Below are positions 9,352 through 18,778 of a stretch of DNA of 34,571 nucleotides, in pieces. The notes beneath the pieces are model-generated. The model was not told the origin of the DNA, searched no databases, and saw only the letters and a list, made by a program, of their open reading frames with translations. The stretch spans positions 1 to 34,571 of the forward strand of contig RBNI01000285.1 of assembly GCA_003990745.1 (NCBI GenBank), given 5' to 3'. Numbering within the stretch: position 1 is the first letter of the stretch; each line of letters opens with the position of its first letter. Made by a program: the position numbers and the translations under genes. The stretch is from Jimgerdemannia flammicorona. Taxonomy: Eukaryota; Mucoromycota; Endogonomycetes; Endogonales; Endogonaceae.

Positions 9352-10560
9352 GAAACACCTCTAACCAATAAATCAATTATGAATAAGGAGCTCTACTATG
9401 GAATCATCACATATCTGGGACAGCAAAAGATACCCCAACATCTGGAAGAATGGACACAAATGATTATTAACAGAACATGAAAACAATTCGAAACTGATGG
9501 AGAAACACTGAGGAAAGGAAAACTACTAGTCATACCAGAACACAAGAAGGAGCAAGCAATGAAATCAGTATATGAACTTGGCCATCTAGGAGGAACCAAT
9601 ACATATGATAAGGCAAAAAGAATAATATGGTGGCCAGAAATGAAGGAAGATATCAGACAATTTGTCAAAATGTATGACAAATTTCAGAAATAAAAACAAG
9701 ACCAATGAAACCAAGTCCCGGAATCAGTACACATAGAACTGATATCATTTGCCCACATAGCAATGGATGTAATTGGCCCCCTACCCCTAACCTTGACTGG
9801 CAACCGATATATCATTGTTATCGTAGACCTTTTTATGAAATAGATAGAAGCAGGACCCCTCAAGAAAGCCAATGTACAGTTAATTGTCAATTTCTTCTAC
9901 AAAGAAATCATCTGCTGGTTCAAGACTCCAATGCAAGTAACTACAGACAGAAGAATGGAATTTGTGAACCAGTTCTTTGAGGTTCTCTACAAGAAGTATA
10001 AGATCTAGCACATTTGAACCACAGCCTACCACCCTCAAGGAAATGGACAAGCAGAAAGGATAAACAAGACCCTCAAGAATGTTATTGCTAAGATCTGTGA
10101 TAACTATGAAAACTGGGATCACTATCTGCCAATAGCATTATCAGCTCTTCAGGATATTAGATCACAAAGTACCCATTTTACCCCTCAGGAAATACTGTTC
10201 AGAGAAGAAAGTTCTCAAGGAACCCTATCATCTAATGGAGATGCTGTATGGAAATGAGTGGACATGGAGATACAGAAACTGCACCAAATCAGGAAGAAGG
10301 CTGAGGATTACATAAACAAGGTGCAGACACTATAATGGAATAATGTGGAAAAGATTCACAAACTCCTGGAGATTATCAAGATAGGAGACAAAGTCCTGGT
10401 GTATTGGAACATAGTAGAAGCTTCATGGTTACAAAAGCTGGAGCCTAAGTGGGAAGGACCTTACCTTGTGCAAGATATAAAAGGGACCACCTTTTGGCTA
10501 CGAAAACTCTCAGGCACAATCATCTCTACTACCATTCACTGAAACTGACTCAAGAAGTAT
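9352..10560 (+). pseudogene. Gypsy pol part 3: integrase
   Basis: The N-terminal HHCC region is recognisable (GHLGG, then IIWWPEM) but its two Cys are lost: the usual C..CQ reads Y..FQ. The core keeps all three acidic residues by position: Asp of MDVIGPLP (about 9765), Asp of TTDRRMEF (about 9947) and Glu of GQAERIN (about 10050). The C-terminal module has KIGDKVLVYW and KLEPKWEGPYLV (about 10440-10470), the GPY/F signature. Stops include TGA after INRT (9478-9480), TAA after FQK, TAG after LFMK and both TAG and TGA just before TTAYHPQ. No chromodomain is found after the GPY module. Confidence 0.8.
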
Positions 10561-10606
10561 CACGACCAGTCAACGAAGTAATGCTGCTGCCCTCAAGATC
10601 ACTAGC

Positions 10607-11086
10607 ATGGCCCAGCAAGCTATAGAAAGACAGTGGTATTTCACTGAGCCACCAATGATGGAGGAATTCTTTGACAGCATCCAGAGTATAGTGCAGATGT
10701 ACTTATTATAGATCTCACATTTCAAGGCCTACCAGAACCAAACCAAGTTCCAGAAATACTTCAAGTTGGGACAGCTACTGAATTCAAAACCGAAGATGGG
10801 AAAAGAAGACTGGATCAAGGAATATTAGCTCTCCTACATTCAAATTACAATTGCAAAAAGAGTACACAAGTTATTCAAGGATGACGAAGCAGCCTTAGCC
10901 CACTTCCAGAAAGTAACCCCGGGAGACTTCAGATATATCAAGAGACAACACTGGAAGAATATAATGACACAAATTGTACAGTACAAGGAGATACATGTCA
11001 TAGAAGCCTGGGAATTCAAGTGAATAGGATGCTCTGAAGATGAATCACTTATTCAGGAGAAAGATGTGATGGCTGATCCAAATTAG
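10607..11086 (+). pseudogene. Small post-pol ORF of the dUTPase gypsy element
   Basis: From ATG 10607 a frame runs 159 codons to TAG 11084-11086, broken by TAG 10709-10711, TAG 10826-10828 and TGA 11021-11023. The product would be basic, Lys/Gln-rich and probably helical, with many aromatic residues and no membrane segment, signal peptide or zinc finger, so it does not look like an envelope protein. Its last 22 bases overlap the proposed start of the 3' LTR, with the purine run AGGAGAAAGA just before it. I do not recognise the family. Decay matches pol, which suggests it was once a real gene of the element, but frame length alone is modest evidence. Confidence 0.45.
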
Positions 11087-11529
11087 TAACATGAAACAGG
11101 GGAATTAGACATTTGATTGCAGTACCAGAATCCGATTCCCAATATAGTTTAGCCTTATAAATAGCAGTCATATTCTGCGAAGTACAGAAACTTTAATATT
11201 TGCAAAGATTTAGGAGATATTAGAATGTTTGCAATCAGCGAAATCCTAGCAGATGTTAAAAGATTCAATACTTGCAGAAAATGACTCACTACTTAGCCAC
11301 CTTATAGCTAGCAAACTTGTATAAATAACCCAGTATCTTCAAGTAAATAAACCTCAAATCGAAATAGTTCAAACAAAGAGAAAGTAAAGGAACTAGTAAG
11401 CCTGTAGGCAGATATACTTCAAACTCACTCATCTCTGCACCTCAAGGACTCTGCAGAGTCAAAGAAGAGTAAGTTTTCAAGATACAGAAATCCAATGTAC
11501 TTCAAAGGTTAAGTGTCTGCTACATTACA
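11065..11529 (+). mobile_element. Probable 3' LTR of the dUTPase gypsy element
   Basis: The proposed LTR starts TGTGAT after the purine run AGGAGAAAGA (11055-11064) and ends ATTACA, near-inverted ends differing by one transition. It is 465 bases with TATAAATAA at 11320-11328 and AATAAA at 11346-11351. The 5' partner is outside the window, so boundaries are inferred. The TATA-to-AATAAACCTCA segment (11320-11356) matches the 21249-21285 segment of another LTR with identical spacing. Confidence 0.55.
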
Positions 11530-12049
11530 ATATCTATGACTATTTGTAAAAATATTTATTGAAATTTTTATAGAAAATTCTGATAGCTTATATGTAATAA
11601 TTTATTATATAAGTAGTTTTAAAGAATTTCTGAAAAAAATAAGCTATGTTTTATTCAAGCAGAAAAAGAGAATATTTGAATATAATTTGAAAAAAGGATC
11701 TGGAAGAATCTTAGAAAAGAAAGAAAAGTAAAGAAAATAGTTCTTGGCAAAGATAACTAATAGACTTCTACAATATTTCAAAAAGATCTATAATAGCTAT
11801 AATAAGATACTTAGTGCTAAAAAAAAAAAGTGAAAATGTTATAGTAAAGTCTAGTATCAAGAGAGGATTTCTAAATATTTAGAAGATATTAGAATATTAA
11901 ACTAAGAAATTAATACATATCTCTCTCCTTAAGAATCAATATTCTTATTGAGTTTTTAAGATTATATAAGAATAGTTATACTTAACAAAATATTCTCAAA
12001 CTTATATAGATACTATTACAGAGAGTTGACCAACTTTATATAAGATAAG
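11530..12049. other. AT-rich stretch without a recognised gene
   Basis: Very AT-rich DNA between the gypsy LTR and the chromovirus remnant. All frames are full of stops. It may be the decayed LTR or tail of the minus-strand chromovirus, but no terminus could be fixed. An A tract lies near 11820. Confidence 0.5.
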
Positions 12050-13206
12050 AACTAAAGACTTAGCAGTTGGAGATTTAAACTATATAGATAAAAACTTTTA
12101 TCATTTTGAGTAAGCTTACTAATAGTAACTATATCTATATATTTGATCAGATATCCTAATTAGCAGTAGTAGATTCTTTTATCTAAGATTTTTTTAACCT
12201 TATACTCAATATGGCCTTCAATAATTATAGGGACAGATGGCTTGAAAATTTGACCAGAGTAGAGTAGTGACTAGTTTCAAGCCTTGAGGTAAGATATATA
12301 GAAGACTGGGTATATTTATATGGTTTCAAGTAACTTGAGATTGTGGGATAATATAGAAACTTGCTCAATAATTTAAAAGGATCTAATATACTTAAATTGA
12401 AACCTATTTGATAGATAGTTGACTTAAGATTAAATCTTGAGATTCTTAATAATTAATAAGACTTAATCACTAATAGTATAAGTGATATTACAGCATTTCT
12501 TATCAGCATACTTTGCTTGATACTATTGGACCTTCTGAAGGTTTGTATTAGCAATCTTCAGTAGTTTGTCTATCTTGTCTATAAGGTTCTTAGAAGTAGA
12601 TAATTATGTTTGACTACTTTTCTGAAAGAGAACTAAACTTGCAGAGGTCTCAGGATCTTGACTATAAAGTATCTGGAAAAGGAAAAGACCAGTATATAAT
12701 TAGACTATATTGTTATATATAAATTCTATATAGGTCAGATAATAGTCTAAATTATCTTACTTGTAAGAAACATAGTTTCTGAGCATCTGTTCAAGAGTTC
12801 TATTTACACACTTAGTTTGTCAATCAGTTTGAGAGTGAAAGGTGGTAGATATGGCAATTTGAGCTCCCAGGGTCTGGAAGAGGGCTTGTCAAAAGTGATG
12901 GTAAACTAGGAGTCTAGATCACTGACTATTGACTCATAGTAGACCATAATGTCAGAAGATTGACATTGCAATCTCAGGGGCCATAGCATTGGTTGTAGTA
13001 GGTTTGGCAACCATGGTCTTGGTCAGGTAGTCAATGAATACAACTATGGCATCAGCACTAGACTTAGTTCAAGGAAGTTGTGTCACAAAATCCATTGTGA
13101 CTTGCTCAAACTTCTTGACAGGAATTGGCATAGCATACAACCCATGGGATATGGTAATAGTCCAAAATACGTGCCAACGACGACAATACTTGTCATCACA
13201 GAAGTG
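12050..13206 (-). pseudogene. Chromovirus (Ty3/gypsy) integrase C-terminus and chromodomain, decayed
   Basis: Reading right to left, the remnant begins in the integrase zinc region (CDDKYCRRWH, about 13198-13169) and continues with FEQVTMDFVTQLP (about 13120-13080), the conserved first catalytic Asp region. It then matches STAYHPQTDGQTERVN-type sequence as ISTTFHSQTD and the LEQMLRNYV segment. A GPF-type C-terminal domain ends with YPVFYIS. After that, near 12225-12060, EYKVKKILDKR is a chromodomain start. Stops are frequent and nearly all fit C-to-T or G-to-A. Chromodomains of this kind bind methylated H3K9 in related elements. The fragment is truncated at the island boundary (13207) and becomes more degraded to the left. 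RT and RNase H are absent. Confidence 0.75.
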
Positions 13207-13951
13207 TAACCTGTAGTGCTTAACAGCAATCCAGCAGCCGCAAATGCTTCAGCACGGATTCTTCTCCCTGTAATCCGCAACATCGGCATTCCCGACTCCC
13301 GTTTTAGTTCTCGACGACGTCCTAAGCGTTTCAAAGGTTGTGAAAGTTACAATGTCAATGACTATGACTCAGACAAAGAGAACTGCCGAAGTATTAACTG
13401 TTCCCCGCCCGGCACACACTAACCCAAGCGTCGGCGAACCATTCACTCGTACACGACGTCCGCCTTGTCGCCCTCGATTTCCACTAATCACAGAAGCACC
13501 ATATACAACCCTGCCCCTCGGGTCACAACCAAACTTCATTATTTTGAATTGTCTTCCAATCTGGCCAACATTACGTAGCTCGGCGGTACCCCCTGTTCTC
13601 TGGCATGTCACTGATACTCCCGCGGTCTCATGATTGCAACGCCGCCCATGCTCTCGACGACAACGCAACGCAAAATTCCGTCACGGCATGTGGTGGCGAA
13701 ATACGTGGTGCGCAAGCAGAGATTGATAAAGAATCATAAAGCAAGACACCTTAACCTTAAATAATTCTTCCGTCAACTAATTTGGGCTTGACCGTATTGG
13801 AAACAGCGGGACAAGTCGGCACGACAGTGATGGAAGTGGACATATCGTTGAAGGAGCTCGAGGTGCCGGGATATTTTCCGACTCCTGCGGCCGAGTAAGA
13901 TTCAGATGAGAACGAACACGACCAAGGACGATGATTCCTGCGACACAGGTT

Positions 13952-14302
13952 TCAAGTTAATTCCAATATTGAGGCCGACGCCGAAAACTCCTCAGGCAAT
14001 TTCTTTATCACTTTGGCCGCAAAGTACCTGACGTCGCGGGCTAGCTGTCCAAATTGCTTACTAACACGGCAAGCCGATGGGATCAAAGTTTTGCCCGTTC
14101 GTGTTGACCCAGCCAAATACTTGTAGATTTTTATACTGCATATTGACCGCAACAAACACATGTTTATGGTGATGTCGTTTGCCTCGGTTGTTGACGCAGA
14201 TTTGAGAGCGCGCTGTGACTTGGGGAACGACGTTTGGGCGTTTAAATTTGAGGAATATATGTTGAAGGGATCTACGCCTACTTTGAGTTCTAATGTTCCC
14301 AT
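13952..14302 (-). CDS. Hypothetical ORF of the island repeat family, copy A
   Basis: A 116-codon frame starting with ATG, no signal peptide or membrane segment, no recognised domain. Its N-terminal third aligns in the same frame with the minus strand of 22205-22100: GVDPFNIYSSNL against GVDSSVIYCSKS, and ALKSASTT against ALKDASTT. The copy near 22.1 kb has no long ORF. The plus strand over 13790-14345 is also fairly open, with three stops, and it too has copy-to-copy similarity in the 14160-14300 part, so the coding strand is not settled. Confidence 0.25.
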   Translation of the reverse strand: MGTLELKVGVDPFNIYSSNLNAQTSFPKSQRALKSASTTEANDITINMCLLRSICSIKIYKYLAGSTRTGKTLIPSACRVSKQFGQLARDVRYFAAKVIKKLPEEFSASASILELT

Positions 14303-14960
14303 TGAAATGATGAAAAAAGGGTTGATGTCAGGAAATTGTCAGCAATGACGGCATGGTGTGGACAGAAATACATAGGAGGAAGAGAAGGAGGACGTGTGAT
14401 GTGGAGAGCAAAAAAAATAAAAAGGCCCCAATTACAAAGCCCGGTTTGAAGCAATTGCTAATCTCTCATTTAACCCATTGTTACGTAGTAGTTGGCCACA
14501 AGAATTTAAACCTCCAAAAGAATGGTAACATACAACGCAAAGAAAGTAAATAAATGCGACATATTTATTATAACGCCCAGCAATTATTATAACACGGTGA
14601 TCGGTAACCCTTACGATTGATGACGTGAAAGCCTGGTTGTGCTGGGGTTATGTGACATTGCGGAGGCGAAATTTTGTCCCCAGACCATTGGTAAAACAAC
14701 TTCCCAGCGTGTCTGCTTGCGCGCAAAGCGATGCACGGATACTTGTACCGCTGCTGCGCGAATTTAATCGAATTATTAGGGTTTCGCCATTTTGCTGAAT
14801 GCGCATTTTTCTCGTCGCATAGAAAATTGACTTTGACAAAACGGCACCATAAAAATATTAGTCCTGTTTATTGATGGAGCTAATGGAAGCGTCGGGTTTA
14901 TTACGTCTGTGGGAGATGGGATTCCGACGTCCGAACCAGCAAACGCTGATACAATTGTGG
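13960..14960. repeat. Island family, copy A (modules 1-4)
   Basis: Diverged copy of sequence also seen near 16.4-17.9 kb and 21.9-23.8 kb. Module 1 (13960-14310) matches 21960-22205, for instance around TTGAGAGCGCGCT. Module 2 (14390-14600) matches 22270-22470. Module 3 (14640-14780) and module 4 (14870-14960) match both other copies. Identity is patchy, with many indels. Confidence 0.6.
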
Positions 14961-16412
14961 AAGCCAATTTCTAAACACTCACTGTTGCCAAAAAGGCGAT
15001 GTCGAGCTCACGCTACCGGCAGGAAAACAAAACGGAATTCTCCGCGAAGGGTGTGCGTTAAATGCAAATTGGAAGAGATAGGATATCGAGGAAAGCACTG
15101 CACATGTTGTAAACCCTTGTGTATGATTTCCCGTGTAGACGCCAAGTAGGGCAGTCTTAGATCTCAAATTTAGGTATTATCTCACAAACCTTTCACTAAT
15201 CCACTTTGTAGAAAATAATAATTACTTACTTGCATGTATTTATTTTTTTGATAGAATAGTATGACATGTACCGATTATTAGGTGAAGTTCTTCAACTTAA
15301 CATATGTAAGTCAAATCCATAGTGTTTGTAAACCATTAGATTTAAATTGTTCATGGAAAATTTATGTATATCCTTCTTTAACTGAGCTAAGTGAATTCCG
15401 AATGACATAAAGGAATCTTATTTGATACGACGCAATCCAATTCCACCCGTAAGTAGCACTGATTGTCTCACGGTTCCTCGCCCTGCTCCAAATCACACGA
15501 CGGACTTCGGGATGAATTGTGAGTGACTGCAGTGACTTACCTTGGGGGTAACCTCGTCCCTGACGTGTATCTCCCGTCCCTCTAACGCCTTACGTGCTTG
15601 ACCCACTCCGCCCACTCATACGGGTAATGATAGGAGGCTCGTGCGTCGGCCGAGCAAAGTATATTGAAGCGAGAAAGTGAATTTAGAGTAAAGTAAGAGA
15701 GCGGAGAAAAGATATAGAGCGGGAAGTGACGAGGAGACTGTCTCACAGAGCGAGAATCGTAATTTCTGTAGGGCAGAACGATAAGCGTAGATCGAATTGA
15801 GCGTATAGCCAAGTGCGCGTGGAGCGAAGAGCCGGACATGCATACATAAAGAAACAGCGCCAGTTTTGGGGGTAGGAAACTGTCGTAAAAATATTCGAAT
15901 AGTTAGAATCCTTATGCCTTTATTGAGCGTTGACACCTGATCTCGCGCGCGAGATCTCCCTAGAAATTTTTTGCTAATGCCTGTAGGCTGGAAAAGTGGG
16001 ATATATCCCATGCAAATTCGTTAAATGAATCTTTGAAACGAAACCTATCAAGCCTGAAAAATGATCCATTATTCACAGATTTTTCAGCTAGAGCTTTCTT
16101 GCCCGCATGCCCGGGTATTCTAGTTGTTCAAATCTGGCCTTTATTAATCTCGCCAACCATCCCTTATTTATTTTATTTATTTTTTTACTTATTTTGTTTT
16201 GTTTTTTGGCAGCCTTATATGACTAATACTATAAACCACCTAAAGGTTGACGCGTAAGCCTATGGAGGTTTTGAGGATATGCATTGAACCGTTCGGCTTG
16301 CATAGTACGATTTATAAGGACCTGAGGGATCCTGATAGGGATAGCGCTTTAGACACGTCGTCACTCGATTAGGCAATCATATTTTAATTAGCATACGTGC
16401 AATCCTTTACAT

Positions 16413-16634
16413 TCACACCATTAAACACATTGTCTGCTCAAACTCCATTCCGCTGGTGTAGTCACAATTCACCAGCTCTGATTGGCGAACAGAAATTGAT
16501 AACGTGCACGTGAGACGGATTACGGAAGCGACTTTGGCTCTCCGCCACTGAACAAGCCTCAATGGAAATTTTGTCATCACCCAACGTCTCCCATTTTCGA
16601 GCGTTCGCAAAGCAATTTTATGTGCGATCAACAT
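16413..16634 (-). CDS. Hypothetical ORF with GRRWV motif, copy B
   Basis: A 73-codon frame from ATG, homologous in frame to 22350-22628 over its N-terminal half. No domain recognised; see that entry for the shared residues. Confidence 0.25.
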   Translation of the reverse strand: MLIAHKIALRTLENGRRWVMTKFPLRLVQWRRAKVASVIRLTCTLSISVRQSELVNCDYTSGMEFEQTMCLMV

Positions 16635-17014
16635 ATCTGCACGTAAATTTAGTAGCGCTGCTGCGGGAATTAAATCGGATTATTACGGAAGGGACGACAA
16701 TTTTAGTATTTTCTTCGTTGCATATCCATTGATATTAAAAAATAATTGAGATTGAACAAAACATGGGCATCGCAAAAACCTTCGCCCCGTTCCTTGAAGA
16801 ATTCGATTTGTCCTAACGGAATCGTCGGATTTATTTCGGATGAGCAAGATGGAATTCCGATCTTTGAACCAATAAATAATAATAAACGGTGGGCGTCAAT
16901 TTCAAAATACCAAACAAACAGGTGCGGGAGCATTTGACACCGGTCGGCGCGTAGCACCGTATCCGGCAGACTGAAACGGTCTGCTGCGGCCATCGGGATA
17001 CGTCAATCGGCACG

Positions 17015-17212
17015 TCATGTCATGATGACAACTGTCATATCATGAGTCATTCCGTTACTTGACGACATCTTTCGGTTCAAGAAGTGCGAGCTGAAACGGG
17101 GACTTCTTGAAACAATCGCGACATAGCGGGTCCGAATAGCAAAGAATATGCGATCGCACAATGTGACGTGTGAGTCAGGGGTGAGGGCATTCTGCGAGAA
17201 ACCAACGTGCAT
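17015..17212 (-). CDS. Hypothetical ORF of the island repeat family, copy B
   Basis: A 65-codon frame with no known motif. It aligns in frame with the minus ORF at 22960-23166: SRSPRFSSHFLNR against SRSLPFSSQFLNR. In that segment I count six third-position, one first-position and two second-position differences, while the plus frame gives six, three and three and has a stop in copy C. This weakly favours minus-strand coding. It could be an exon or chance conservation. Confidence 0.25.
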   Translation of the reverse strand: MHVGFSQNALTPDSHVTLCDRIFFAIRTRYVAIVSRSPRFSSHFLNRKMSSSNGMTHDMTVVIMT

Positions 17213-17320
17213 TGTTATTGCGTAATGATGTTCTCCATTAGAATTTGCTCGTACCGTTAGTGGTGCTCTAGATGTACTGCGGATTTTATCTCAAGAAATT
17301 TGTGCTATCCAATGATGGAC

Positions 17321-17322
<2 letters not shown>

Positions 17323-17353
<31 letters not shown>
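17323..17353. repeat. T31 homopolymer
   Basis: Thirty-one T in a row inside island copy B, absent from the matching part of copy C. It is followed by GAGGCT...AGCCTC, a short inverted repeat (17354 to about 17387). It could be the poly(A) tail of a minus-strand retroposon or a simple repeat. No clear target duplication was found. Confidence 0.6.
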
Positions 17354-17354
<1 letters not shown>

Positions 17355-17927
17355 AGGCTATGTCAGGCACGAGTTCAACGAGCCTCATTTCATCAGCTGG
17401 TTCTATGAAACAATCTTTTTAAATTTAGAACGCACAAAAGATCTAGAAGGAAACTAAGTCGCTTCCGCAGATAAGCTAACACGTAAGCAAAGGCATATAG
17501 AAGGTAATTAGGGAGCCGAAATGGGAAAGTGCAGGTAAAGAAACCAGCCACGATGTCAACTATCTATGATGTGGCCGAAATTTACAGTATAGATGATTAC
17601 GTATAAAGCATAAAAAAATCCGAATGTGGCGAACCCTCACCATCACGTTGGTTCGTGCCGTTATCTCTCTCACCCGGGTGTTCGGAATTTTCTCTGACAG
17701 TTCTGTAGTACAATTGCATTAGAGCTTGCAATGTCATCGCTCTTTCTCCCAATCATTCCCATGTGCAGAACAAGTTAGAGTGATAGTACAGGCTTGCCTC
17801 ATTTTAGGTCTTACAAAATCTGTAATGGATTCAGACTCAGGATTTTAGAAGCTCGTTTCGTGTGTGATAGGGCCGTTGGATTCATTCTGGGCGTCCTCTT
17901 GACGTATTAGTTTGTTAAGAAAAATAG

Positions 17928-18778
17928 TGCGATGAGTGAACACTATAGCATAGCCAGATGAAATATAAAAGAATACTTAGCATAATTATCCCACATAGTT
18001 ACCCATATGTGCCAAAATTTGTATAAATAACCAGATATACCAAATTGGGACAAACTATCCCCTAAGAGAACACTTGTCCCCTGAGGAACACTTGTCTTCT
18101 GAGAGAACACTCATCCCCTGAGAGAACACCTGTCCTCCAAGAGAACAAGTGAGCACACTATTTCTAAGTTAGCCTTACTGTATATTCTATAATTATCTGA
18201 ATAGTAATCAGATAGCAACCAAACTTATATAAAATACCCCAGAGATTTAAGTAAAAAAACCACAGTCTAAAAAGTTAATGATAAGCAAAAGCCAATTATC
18301 TGATATATATACTAAGAAAACAGATCTGCCAAAAGCTACTTGAACTAGAAAGAATTACAATACTAGGAGATATGCCTGTTAATAGTCACTGCTAAGAAGT
18401 TGTGAGCTTTATTTCTTTTCTACTTCAGTCTACTTCCCAATATAAAGAAGCCCACCAATTTGGGTCTGCTTATCAGATTAAGCTCAAAGAGAAGTCTGTT
18501 ATATTTAGTCTACTTACTAGATGAAGTCTGAGATTTACTGCTAAGTTTAAGTAAAAAGCTTTATTACTATTTTAAAAAATTCACCAAATTTGTCATATTA
18601 TACAGAATTTATACTAATTAGGAAATCACTAAAATTATTTGTATTATATATCAATAAGAGAACTTCTACTTTTAGAAACTATATATTTGTTACTTTTCAA
18701 TAAAGTAACTAGGAGCTCAAGTACACTTATATAGCTATTCTATCTTATAATTTATCTCTATTGAGTCAGTACATTATA
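17928..18778 (+). mobile_element. 5' LTR of the pol-less element
   Basis: Begins TGCGATGAGTGAAC and ends ACATTATA. It aligns end to end with 20946-21778, differences being mostly transitions. Its first half keeps CCC and CA-rich sequence where the 3' LTR has T and TA. It has a TATA-like GTATAAATAA near 18020 and another near 18230. Confidence 0.85.
18057..18147 (+). repeat. Short tandem repeats (about 21 bases) in the 5' LTR
   Basis: Four to five imperfect copies of a unit like CTGAGAGAACACTTGTCCC lie just downstream of the first TATA-like box. The decayed counterpart in the 3' LTR is 21074-21164, so the array predates insertion. It is an LTR minisatellite or regulatory repeat, not a CRISPR. 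Confidence 0.7.

Larger units (their letters stand above)
7236..11529 (+). mobile_element. Ty3/gypsy retrotransposon carrying a dUTPase, 5' part missing
   Basis: Domain order dUTPase, reverse transcriptase, RNase H, integrase with a GPY-type tail defines a Ty3/gypsy pol. Gag, protease, primer site and 5' LTR are absent: the element starts abruptly against the 5' end of the LINE. After pol come a small ORF (10607-11086) and a likely 3' LTR (11065-11529). No chromodomain follows the integrase. The sequence is CpG-poor but keeps abundant CpA and TpG. In-frame stops are mixed: TGA predominates, with TAG and TAA, mostly where CGA, CAG, CAA or TGG would be expected, so this is mutational decay. The missing 5' half may lie left of the window, beyond the LINE 3' end. 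Confidence 0.85.
16440..17890. repeat. Island family, copy B (modules 3-6)
   Basis: Module 3 (16440-16690) shares CACCCAACGTCTCCC and TTTAGTAGCGCTGCT with copy C. Module 4 is 16815-16870. Module 5 (16975-17290) matches 22940-23220. Module 6 (17690-17890) shares ATGTGCAGAACAAGTTAGAG with 23610-23630. The LTR element at 17928 inserted about 40 bases beyond module 6. A T31 tract splits modules 5 and 6. Confidence 0.65.
13207..17923. other. CpG-normal island, no confident gene
   Basis: From 13207 the sequence abruptly gains CpG and balanced composition. Open frames are short: 13340-13633 (+, 97 codons), 13369-13668 (-, 99 codons, antisense to it), 13952-14302 (-) and others under 100 codons. None carries a motif I recognise. 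Part of the island is a diverged repeated family described separately. From 15200 to 16400 I see no repeat, RNA gene or credible ORF beyond a 131-codon minus frame at 15616-16011 without a known domain. Confidence 0.55.

Noticed and set aside
8463..10320. UGA read as Trp in the gypsy pol (several TGA at conserved Trp positions)
   Set aside because: TGG is also used for Trp in the same frame, TGA also falls at Arg or uncertain positions, and TAG and TAA stops occur too. Ordinary C-to-T and G-to-A decay explains all of them.
10607..11086. Envelope gene of the gypsy element
   Set aside because: No signal peptide, transmembrane segment or glycosylation pattern, and only 159 codons.
15400..16030. 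5S rRNA or tRNA gene in the island
   Set aside because: No B-box-like GGTTCGA, no cloverleaf and no 5S internal control sequence seen; the segment only has normal CpG content.
18057..18147. CRISPR-like array of 21-base repeats
   Set aside because: Repeats are contiguous without spacers, imperfect, and present in both LTRs of a retrotransposon.
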